Origin: an uncultured Bacteroidales bacterium
GTDB taxonomy: Bacteria > Bacteroidota > Bacteroidia > Bacteroidales > P3
Assembly: GCA_937901525.1 (NCBI GenBank)
Contig: CALDHX010000094.1
Span: forward strand, 1-16,018
Direction: 5' to 3'
Length of the DNA: 16,018 nt
The translations under genes and the position numbers were made by a program. Positions 5,861 through 12,224 of the stretch are shown here, one piece after another. The notes beneath the pieces are model-generated. The model ran no database searches and was not told the DNA's origin. It saw only the letters and a list, made by a program, of their open reading frames with translations. Every line of letters starts with the position of its first letter. Positions within the stretch are counted from its first letter, which is position 1.

Positions 5861-6220
5861 ATGGCAGAAATTCGTATAAATAAGATGTCTTTTTTCGCTC
5901 ATCATGGTTGTTTTGAGGAAGAAAGAAAAATAGGAACTAATTTCCAAGTTGATTGTGAATTGGAAGCAGATACTTCTTTAGCAGAAGAAAGTGATAACAT
6001 AGATGATACAGTTAATTATCTTGATGTTTATCAGTTAATAAAAAAAGAAATGGAAATTCCTTCGCATCTTTTAGAACACGTTGCGAAAAGAATAATTGAT
6101 GTTATTCTTAATAATTATCCACAAGTAAGTAGGTGTAAAGTAAGAGTACACAAAATGAATCCGCCTCTTGGGGGACAAATGCAAAGTGTTAGTGTGTGTC
6201 TTGAACGTTCTCGTTCTTAG
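5861..6220 (+). CDS. folB: Dihydroneopterin aldolase
   Basis: A 119-aa T-fold enzyme of tetrahydrofolate synthesis that cleaves 7,8-dihydroneopterin to 6-hydroxymethyl-7,8-dihydropterin and glycolaldehyde. Length is typical. Family signatures are the N-terminal FFAHHGCFEEERKIGTNFQV (active-site loop with the conserved HG and Glu), the DTVNYLDVYQLIK segment, the pterin-binding Glu in HLLEHVAKRI, and the catalytic-Lys region VHKMNPPLGG. No other folate gene is adjacent. The upstream terminator leaves only 8 nt before the ATG, so its promoter is unclear: either read-through from pheS or a poor -7-like TAATTTCG (5834-5841) inside the hairpin. Its last 32 nt overlap the 3' end of the opposite-strand exosortase-like gene. 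Confidence 0.93.
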   Translation: MAEIRINKMSFFAHHGCFEEERKIGTNFQVDCELEADTSLAEESDNIDDTVNYLDVYQLIKKEMEIPSHLLEHVAKRIIDVILNNYPQVSRCKVRVHKMNPPLGGQMQSVSVCLERSRS

Positions 6221-6791
6221 TTTTTTTCTTTCGTGAAAAAAACTCTATCCATACAAACCACAATGCAAGGATAATTACATACATTATTGGACGTGCGACC
6301 CAATCATGCATATAATCGAAGTCTCCTCCGCTTGCTAAAACTTCTGAAAGCAAATAACACCTCAATATATTACACAAAAGAATTATTATAGATCCTATTA
6401 GGAAATATAATAGTTTTTTATACCATTTATTTGGACAGAAAATCATAGCTAAAAGAAACTGCATACATTGCTTTATCGCAGAACAATCGTGAATAATTGT
6501 AACTGTACCATAATATCCTAAATTATCGTAGAAATAAAAGCTCAATCCTTCTGCATCAAACGTATGTGGAGAAAATGTTTTTAATAATATATGAGTTCCT
6601 TCGTATGCAAGACGAGTAAAAAAGTCAAATACTTCGGTTGTAAATGGTCCAAACAACCAAGAATTCATATTTGTATTCCAATATATAAAATGAAAAATAA
6701 TATTAACAATACAAAAAACAGAAAAATGCTTTATAATATACCTATTTGCTTCTATTGACCATACTTTTTTTATGATTTGCTTTATTTTCAT
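6189..6791 (-). CDS. Exosortase/archaeosortase-family membrane protein
   Basis: A 200-aa polytopic membrane protein with hydrophobic segments near 22-38, 105-119, 126-148 and 168-185. It carries the ordered triad of the exosortase/archaeosortase family: Cys103 in HDCSAIKQC, Arg144 in NILRCYLL and His162 in MHDWVARP. Exosortases are proposed cysteine transpeptidases that process C-terminal PEP-CTERM-like sorting signals (a short motif, a transmembrane helix and a basic tail) on exported surface proteins. The family assignment rests on the triad and its spacing among helices; subfamily (XrtF, XrtN, XrtY or other) is not decided. It is last in the five-gene minus-strand operon, 6 nt after the DUF58 gene. 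No protein in the window ends in an obvious sorting signal. The 3' end overlaps folB. Confidence 0.8.
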   Translation of the reverse strand: MKIKQIIKKVWSIEANRYIIKHFSVFCIVNIIFHFIYWNTNMNSWLFGPFTTEVFDFFTRLAYEGTHILLKTFSPHTFDAEGLSFYFYDNLGYYGTVTIIHDCSAIKQCMQFLLAMIFCPNKWYKKLLYFLIGSIIILLCNILRCYLLSEVLASGGDFDYMHDWVARPIMYVIILALWFVWIEFFSRKKKTKNENVQDTH

Positions 6792-6797
6792 AATTGT

Positions 6798-7724
6798 TTA
6801 TTTTAATTTTGAACGTTTTATTAAAAATGGAAATAAGATTTGATCAAAGCCTTTGTTAATATCTGCTGCAACAAAATCAACTCTTAATTTATTACACTCG
6901 CTTTTGATTAGCTCTAATCTATCTTTTATTGCTTGTGTGTATTGTTTCTTTATATCTTCTATCGTTATTTTAAGTTCCATTTTATTTTCCACATCTATAA
7001 ACCTATAATAACCTTGTTTATAATCAAGATTAATTTCTTTATCTCCATCAAATACATGAAAAAGTATTACTTCATGTTTATTATGTTTTAGATGTCGAAG
7101 AGAATCTATTAATTGCTCTGCTGAAAAGCTATCAGAAAACAAATCTGTAAAAATAATAAACAGCGAACGTCTATGAATTTGTTCGGAAAGTGAATGTAAA
7201 GCCTTGTCCAAACAAGTAATTTTTGACAATTTATTGTCTTGTTTAATTTTATTTTCTAAAAGAGTAAACAAATACTGCTTATGAGCGAGATTAGTCTTTA
7301 TAGGTGAAAGATAATCTATGTTTTCAGCAACAAAAGATAATCCAAATGCATCTCGTTGCTTATAAAGAATTTGCATAATTACGCCACAAGCATAAATAGA
7401 AAAAGAAAATTTATTGCTTTCCTCTATTTTAGAAAATTCTTTGTAAGGAAAAAACATTGAAGAAGACGAATCAAGTACAAACATTGCACGCAAATTCGTT
7501 TCTTCTTCAAATCTTTTAACAAACAATTTATCAGTACGAGCATACAAACGCCAATCTATATGTTTTGTACTTTCACCCGTGTTGTACAAACTATGTTCGG
7601 CAAACTCTACTGAAAAACCATGAAACGGGCTTTTGTGAAAGCCCGTCATAAATCCTTCTACTATTTGTGTAGTTTTAAAATCTATAGAATTATACAGAGA
7701 CTTGTCTCTTAATTCCTCTGACAT
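6798..7724 (-). CDS. DUF58 domain protein (vWA-like)
   Basis: A 308-aa soluble protein. The N-terminal part has the DUF58 hallmark run GFHKSPFHGFSVEFAEH (28-44), then Y...GESTKHIDWRLYARTDKLFVKRFEEETN (47-77). A von Willebrand A-like fold follows, with a MIDAS-type DSSSS (85-89, DxSxS) and a conserved TD (193-194). DUF58 proteins usually sit beside a MoxR-family AAA ATPase and Bat/BatA proteins and are thought to act with MoxR in assembling or activating envelope complexes. Here neither partner is adjacent: the gene is 12 nt after trxA and 6 nt before the exosortase-like gene. Its exact role is unknown. Confidence 0.88.
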   Translation of the reverse strand: MSEELRDKSLYNSIDFKTTQIVEGFMTGFHKSPFHGFSVEFAEHSLYNTGESTKHIDWRLYARTDKLFVKRFEEETNLRAMFVLDSSSSMFFPYKEFSKIEESNKFSFSIYACGVIMQILYKQRDAFGLSFVAENIDYLSPIKTNLAHKQYLFTLLENKIKQDNKLSKITCLDKALHSLSEQIHRRSLFIIFTDLFSDSFSAEQLIDSLRHLKHNKHEVILFHVFDGDKEINLDYKQGYYRFIDVENKMELKITIEDIKKQYTQAIKDRLELIKSECNKLRVDFVAADINKGFDQILFPFLIKRSKLK

Positions 7725-7736
7725 AAAAAATAGAAA

Positions 7737-8054
7737 TTATAAGTATTTTTCTATTTTTTCAACAAAAGCAGCTTTTGTTTGTGCGCCTACAAGTTTATCA
7801 ACTACTTCTCCGTTTTTCAAGAATATAACAGTAGGGATATTTCTGATACCGAATTTTGATGTTATTTCACTATTTCCATCAACATCACATTTTCCGATAA
7901 CAGCTTTTCCTTCATATTCTCCTGAAAGTTCGTCAATAATTGGAGCTACCTTACGACAAGGACCGCACCATTCTGCCCAAAAGTCAATAACTACTAATTT
8001 GTCTGATTTTGCTACCATTTCATCGTATGTAGCGTCTGTAATTTGTAATGCCAT
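7737..8054 (-). CDS. trxA: Thioredoxin
   Basis: A 105-aa classical cytoplasmic thioredoxin, a dithiol-disulfide oxidoreductase reduced by thioredoxin reductase. The active site is WCGPC (C30, C33) in VVIDFWAEWCGPCRKVAP, with the cis-proline in IPT (P74) and the buried Asp24 in IDFW. There is no signal peptide, so it is cytosolic despite sitting among envelope genes. Spacers are 23 nt from the outer-membrane barrel gene upstream and 12 nt to the DUF58 gene, consistent with one operon. The leader just before ATG (ATAATAGTTATG) resembles that of the EF-G paralog and lacks a Shine-Dalgarno sequence. Confidence 0.96.
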   Translation of the reverse strand: MALQITDATYDEMVAKSDKLVVIDFWAEWCGPCRKVAPIIDELSGEYEGKAVIGKCDVDGNSEITSKFGIRNIPTVIFLKNGEVVDKLVGAQTKAAFVEKIEKYL

Positions 8055-8077
8055 AACTATTATTTATTTTTAATTGT

Positions 8078-9484
8078 TTAGAATTTCAAAATTAATGTTG
8101 CTTGAATAATATTGTGAATTTCAGTCATATTTGATTCAGTTCCGTCATACCAATAATATTTTGAATCTCCTGTTGAATGAACGTATGCTAAATCAAATCC
8201 AACTTTATTTTTTCTATATCCAAATCCAAAAGTAGTATAATTTATTGAAGCATCGTTTTGCACCTCTACGTATGGATTGCCTTGCATTGCATAACCTGCT
8301 CTAAGAGCAAAAGGACCAAATTTCACTTCTCCTCCTAATCTAAATGTATGTGCAGGAGAGAAAATATCTTCTATACTTGTATTGAAATCATACTCAGCAA
8401 GTACATCTTCTGTAAAATCAAATCTCATTAGAGAATAGTCTGCATATTCATAATCAGCACTAATTGTTCCTACAATTGAAGAAGAAATATCACCTAATAC
8501 AACAGCCGCATTAGCTAAAAAGCGGAATGGGGTTTGTATTCCATAATAAAAAGTTGGAGCAATAGCACCTGCTGTTTGATCATATTGAACTATTGAAGAA
8601 TAATCATCTGTAACAGAATAATAAGTAGGAGTATGAACAGCAACCCCTATTCTCAAAGGTGAAATAGGCTTAAAAATAGCACCTAATTTAAGATTCACAC
8701 CAGCACAAACCAAATCTTGTTGAGTTGTATGAACATAAGAAGCTACTTCTTCTCCATTTATATCAATTTTACTTTCAGTTAAAGTACCAAGAGTTGTCAT
8801 ATTAGCAATAGGAATACCTGCTGTTATACCGAAATACAAATTATCATTTATATTTCCCGACAACGAAAAAGCAAATTCATTAAGCGCTCCACTATATTTA
8901 ATTCTTCTAAATTGATTAAATGTACCTACCTCAAAAAAAGACGAAATACTATATGTATTAGTATCTAATTCCACAACACCAGCTCTTATAAATTCATTTT
9001 CAGCATCATTATACTCAACAATATCATTCATAACAACTGCATCAATAAAAGAAGATGTCAAACCATTTCTTTGCATTGCAACATTATTAGAAAAAGTTTT
9101 CAATCTATTAAACGAAGTAGAAATTTGAACATACTTCAAATAAGACTCATCTACTTTAACAGGCAAAACCACGCCAAAATTTCCAAATGTTAATTTTGTT
9201 TTATCATCTTTCAAGCCTAAATCATTTGTAAAAGCAGAAGTGTTTGCAAAATTTAAACCAGTAGAAAAAGTCATTTCAGCAACTCTATAAATCCCTAATC
9301 CAGCAGGGTTATAATTAGCTGACATAATATCTCCTCCAACTGCACCAATTGCACCAGCCCTACCCATATAATTAGCTGTTCCTTCTAAGCCTAATTGACT
9401 AAAAAACAAAGGAAAGTCCTCACTTTGAGCCCTTACACCAATAAAGGCACAAACACCTAATATAAATCCAACTATCTTTTTCAT
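8078..9484 (-). CDS. Outer-membrane beta-barrel, OmpP1/FadL-like
   Basis: A 468-aa outer-membrane protein. It has a signal peptide (MKKIVGF..., cleavage likely after VRA, before Q20). The mature N-terminus is glycine-rich and includes GRAGAIGAVGGD and ANYNPAGLGIYR (57-67), the NPAG element typical of OmpP1/FadL/TodX and related Bacteroidota barrels. The rest alternates amphipathic strands and ends in a phenylalanine (IIQATLILKF), the usual barrel-assembly signal. FadL-type barrels take up hydrophobic compounds; many Bacteroidota homologs have no proven substrate and are often labelled hemin receptor or transport protein. Its operon position after the lipoprotein and before trxA suggests an envelope role; the ligand is unknown. 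Confidence 0.82.
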   Translation of the reverse strand: MKKIVGFILGVCAFIGVRAQSEDFPLFFSQLGLEGTANYMGRAGAIGAVGGDIMSANYNPAGLGIYRVAEMTFSTGLNFANTSAFTNDLGLKDDKTKLTFGNFGVVLPVKVDESYLKYVQISTSFNRLKTFSNNVAMQRNGLTSSFIDAVVMNDIVEYNDAENEFIRAGVVELDTNTYSISSFFEVGTFNQFRRIKYSGALNEFAFSLSGNINDNLYFGITAGIPIANMTTLGTLTESKIDINGEEVASYVHTTQQDLVCAGVNLKLGAIFKPISPLRIGVAVHTPTYYSVTDDYSSIVQYDQTAGAIAPTFYYGIQTPFRFLANAAVVLGDISSSIVGTISADYEYADYSLMRFDFTEDVLAEYDFNTSIEDIFSPAHTFRLGGEVKFGPFALRAGYAMQGNPYVEVQNDASINYTTFGFGYRKNKVGFDLAYVHSTGDSKYYWYDGTESNMTEIHNIIQATLILKF

Positions 9485-9515
9485 ATTTGTAAATATTATT
9501 TTTTTTATTACTACA

Positions 9516-10544
9516 TTATCTTCTTATTGAACCACCACTACGAGAACCTCCTCTTGAACCTCCTCCGAATGAAGAGCCAGAAGAACGAGTTCCACCACTA
9601 CGATTAATAGAAGAACCACTACCTCTATTGTACGATTTACTACTATTGCTACTTCTTGAATTACTTCTATTAAATAAATTCGTATTCTTATTTGTTTGTC
9701 TATTAATTGTAGAAACCTTTCCTCCTCTATTTACACCAGGCTTCATACGATTCGTAGAATTAGCAGGCTTATTATATCTTTTTGCATTATTAGTATAAAC
9801 AACCTTTTTATTAGAAGAAGGTTTAACAGTTTTATTATCATTTCTTGTTATATGCTTTTTAATAGAACTTCCACTAACATTACCAGCTCTTTTTATACTT
9901 CCACCAACAGAACTACCTCTATACATATTTGAGTTATAGTCCATAGAATTGAAATAACAAACATCATAATGAGAATGATGGTGGTGATGATGGTGATGAT
10001 GAAAATGATGGTGATGCCAATAAGGATTATAGAAAGGATCCCAATACAAGGAAGAATAATAAGAAGGATACCACCAACTATAACCTAAATAAATTGAAGT
10101 ACCCCAACAGAAAGGATCGTATGTGTACCAATACAAATTAGTATAATAGTCAGCATAATAATCTCTGTAAACAACAGGGTAATAAAATCTTCTTAATCTT
10201 GCGCTATAAGCATAATCATAATAATCCTCTTCATCAAATTCTGCATAATTCACATCATATTCCCCTTGCAACTCCTCCGCATTAAAGTTTTCCTGCTCAG
10301 CAATGCTATCCTCAACCTTAATCAACTCTCTATAATGCTGTTTTTTCTTCACATAAGAATTATCTTGGTATATAGCATTATCGCTATCCTCTGCAATAAA
10401 CGGTTCATGCTCCTTCAAATTCGTAGCATACACATCATCATACGCAATTGTTTGAATAGGCATTCCACAACCATTGAAAACAAACAGTAGTATCAAACTA
10501 CAAAAACCTAAATTTAAAGTTCTAAATAACTTATCAATTTTCAT
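9516..10544 (-). CDS. Lipoprotein with Tyr/Trp-rich, poly-His and Ser/Gly/Arg-rich regions
   Basis: A 342-aa low-complexity lipoprotein, first gene of the operon. The N-terminus is a lipoprotein signal with lipobox FNGC (C26). Next comes an acidic segment (about 78-106), then an aromatic region (107-175) in which I count 22 Tyr and 6 Trp in 69 residues. A His run follows (176-191: 14 His in 16 residues, interrupted by F180 and S190), and the long basic tail (about 209-342) is rich in Ser, Asn, Gly and Arg with RGG/SGG-like repeats at the end. Similar proteins in Bacteroidota are sometimes misnamed vitellogenin-like. No catalytic motif is seen. Metal binding by the His run and a surface or matrix role are inferences. 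It shares an operon with an outer-membrane barrel, trxA, a DUF58 protein and an exosortase-like protein. Confidence 0.78.
   Translation of the reverse strand: MKIDKLFRTLNLGFCSLILLFVFNGCGMPIQTIAYDDVYATNLKEHEPFIAEDSDNAIYQDNSYVKKKQHYRELIKVEDSIAEQENFNAEELQGEYDVNYAEFDEEDYYDYAYSARLRRFYYPVVYRDYYADYYTNLYWYTYDPFCWGTSIYLGYSWWYPSYYSSLYWDPFYNPYWHHHHFHHHHHHHHHSHYDVCYFNSMDYNSNMYRGSSVGGSIKRAGNVSGSSIKKHITRNDNKTVKPSSNKKVVYTNNAKRYNKPANSTNRMKPGVNRGGKVSTINRQTNKNTNLFNRSNSRSSNSSKSYNRGSGSSINRSGGTRSSGSSFGGGSRGGSRSGGSIRR
9972..10019 (-). repeat. CAT/CAC triplet tract encoding the poly-His run
   Basis: Sixteen codons on the minus strand, fourteen of them CAT or CAC, form a triplet microsatellite-like tract inside the lipoprotein gene. 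Mixed use of both His codons argues for selection on the amino acid rather than very recent slippage alone. Length changes here would stay in frame. Confidence 0.8.
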
Positions 10545-10584
10545 AATACACTCCTTTTTCTAAAAAATGTTTATAAAATATTTG

Positions 10585-10592
10585 TATCTTTG
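10585..10592 (+). promoter_or_regulatory. Candidate -7 box for proS
   Basis: TATCTTTG fits the TAnnTTTG consensus exactly and is the best candidate upstream of proS. No TTTG lies at the normal 19-21 nt distance; the nearest T run is 24 nt away. Predicted initiation near 10599 gives an 80-nt leader containing the inverted repeat at 10606-10635. Confidence 0.5.
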
Positions 10593-10605
10593 CAACACAT
10601 TTGAA

Positions 10606-10635
10606 AAGACAAAAATACAAAGATTTTTTTGTCTT
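10606..10635. repeat. Inverted repeat in the proS / lipoprotein promoter region
   Basis: AAGACAAAAA (10606-10615) and TTTTTGTCTT (10626-10635) are perfectly complementary, with a 10-nt spacer. The repeat overlaps the -7 box and spacer of the minus-strand promoter and would form an AU-rich stem in the proS leader. It could be an operator or simply two overlapping promoter-like elements. Confidence 0.45.
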
Positions 10636-10640
10636 GCAAA
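10610..10640 (-). promoter_or_regulatory. Promoter of the five-gene envelope operon
   Basis: On the minus strand TTTG (10640-10637), 19 nt, TATTTTTG (10617-10610) matches the Bacteroidota consensus perfectly. Initiation near 10603 gives a leader of about 58 nt before the lipoprotein ATG at 10544. GGAG lies at 10553-10550, close to a Shine-Dalgarno position, which is unusual in this window. The promoter points toward the proS -7 box. Confidence 0.7.
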
Positions 10641-10678
10641 TAATTAAACGATAAACAGAGATAAAAAGTTGTATAAAT

Positions 10679-12157
10679 ATGGCAAAAGATTTTGTAAAAC
10701 GCTCTGAAAACTACTCAGAATGGTATAATGAATTAGTAGTTCGAGCAGATTTAGCAGAAAACTCATCTGTAAGAGGTTGTATGGTAATAAAACCATACGG
10801 ATACGCAATATGGGAAAAGATGAGAGATGAATTAGATAGAATGTTCAAAGAAACAGGACACCAAAACGCATACTTCCCTCTTTTTATTCCGAAATCATTC
10901 TTTGAAAAAGAAGCAGAACACGTAGAAGGCTTCGCAAAAGAATGTGCAGTTGTAACACACCACCGTCTAAAACCTAAAAAAGACGGTTCAAAAGGCTTAG
11001 AACCAGATCCAGACGCAAGATTAGAAGAAGAACTAATAGTAAGACCAACCTCAGAAACCATTATTTGGGACACATACAAAGGTTGGATAAAATCTTACCG
11101 CGACCTACCAATCCTTTGCAATCAATGGGCAAACGTAGTACGTTGGGAAATGCGTACAAGAATGTTTTTAAGAACAGCAGAATTCCTTTGGCAAGAAGGA
11201 CACACAGCACACGCAACAGAAGAAGAAGCAGTAGCAGAAACAAAACAAATGTTAGAAGTCTATGCCAACTTTGCAGAAAACTATATGGCGATGCCAGTAT
11301 TGAAGGGCGTGAAATCACCAAACGAACGCTTTGCCGGAGCAATCGACACCTATTGTATAGAAGCAATGATGCAAGACAAAAAAGCCCTACAAGCAGGAAC
11401 CTCACACTTCCTTGGTCAAAACTTCGCAAAAGCCTTTGACGTAAAATTCCTATCAAAAGAAAACAAATTAGAATACGTTTGGGCAACCTCTTGGGGCGTA
11501 AGTACAAGACTTATGGGAGCCTTAATAATGTCGCACTCCGATGACAACGGACTTGTTCTCCCACCAAAACTTGCACCAATCCAAGTAGCAATCGTTCCAA
11601 TCTTCAAAACAGAAGAAGAATGCGAAAAAATAAACGCCGAAGTAGCAAGAATCCAAGCAGAACTTAAAGCAAAAGGCATCAGCGTTAAGTTTGACGATAG
11701 AAGAGAATACAAACCAGGTTGGAAATTCAGCGAATACGAATTTAAAGGCGTACCTGTACGTTTAACAATGGGAGCAAGAGACCTTGCAGAAGGCAAATGC
11801 GAAATCGCACGCCGCGATACCTTGGAAAAACAAACCATTGCAGTAGAAGATGCAGTAGCAACAATAGAAAGACTCTTAGAAGAAATCCAAGCAAACCTTT
11901 TCTTAAAAGCAAAAACATTTAGAGAAGAAAACACAAGAAAGGCCGACACTTGGGAAGAATTTGTAAACATATTGGAAAACGAAGGAGGCTTTATCTCAGC
12001 ACACTGGGACGGCACACCAGAAACAGAAGAAAAAATCAAAGAACTAACAAAAGCCACAATACGTTGCATACCATTTGACGCCGTAGAAGAAGAAGGCAAA
12101 TGTATCCTAACAGGAAAACCTTCAAACAAAAGAGTAATATTTGCAAAAGCATACTAA
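10679..12157 (+). CDS. proS: Prolyl-tRNA synthetase, short eukaryote/archaeal type
   Basis: A 492-aa class II synthetase that charges tRNA-Pro. Its length and layout match the eukaryote/archaeal-like ProRS without an editing domain, the form usual in Bacteroidota. Signatures are the start RSENYSEWYNELVVRADLAE, YFPLFIPKSFF (65-75), RPTSET (122-127), the motif 2 segment RWEMRTRMFLRTAEFLWQEG (155-174), GTSHFLGQNFAKAF and the motif 3 region TSWGVSTRLMGALIM. An anticodon-binding domain follows (VAIVPIFK onward), then a C-terminal Zn-like domain with CIPF and GKCILTGKPS, ending in the characteristic Tyr (FAKAY). It diverges from the envelope operon and converges on the M16 peptidase gene. Codons ending in A and C seem more frequent than in pheS, judged by eye only. 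Confidence 0.97.
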   Translation: MAKDFVKRSENYSEWYNELVVRADLAENSSVRGCMVIKPYGYAIWEKMRDELDRMFKETGHQNAYFPLFIPKSFFEKEAEHVEGFAKECAVVTHHRLKPKKDGSKGLEPDPDARLEEELIVRPTSETIIWDTYKGWIKSYRDLPILCNQWANVVRWEMRTRMFLRTAEFLWQEGHTAHATEEEAVAETKQMLEVYANFAENYMAMPVLKGVKSPNERFAGAIDTYCIEAMMQDKKALQAGTSHFLGQNFAKAFDVKFLSKENKLEYVWATSWGVSTRLMGALIMSHSDDNGLVLPPKLAPIQVAIVPIFKTEEECEKINAEVARIQAELKAKGISVKFDDRREYKPGWKFSEYEFKGVPVRLTMGARDLAEGKCEIARRDTLEKQTIAVEDAVATIERLLEEIQANLFLKAKTFREENTRKADTWEEFVNILENEGGFISAHWDGTPETEEKIKELTKATIRCIPFDAVEEEGKCILTGKPSNKRVIFAKAY

Positions 12158-12206
12158 AAAATAAAACTCGTACTTTTCTAAAAATAAAGTACGAGTTTTA
12201 TTTTTT
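12156..12206. terminator. Bidirectional terminator between proS and the M16 peptidase gene
   Basis: A perfect 21-bp inverted repeat (12156-12176 with 12186-12206) has a 9-nt loop. The GC-containing core is ACTCGTAC/GTACGAGT, flanked by an A run on the left and a T run on the right, so transcripts from either side get a hairpin followed by U residues. It begins inside the proS stop codon and ends 18 nt before the peptidase stop codon. Confidence 0.9.
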
Positions 12207-12224
12207 ATCCCTTAATTTTTACAA

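Noticed and set aside
11061..12129. Long open frames on the minus strand within proS (148 and 237 codons) and a shifted + strand frame at 11065-11439
   Set aside because: The + strand proS frame encodes a complete, strongly conserved synthetase. The other frames have no recognisable domains and arise because A/C-rich coding sequence has few stops on the complement.
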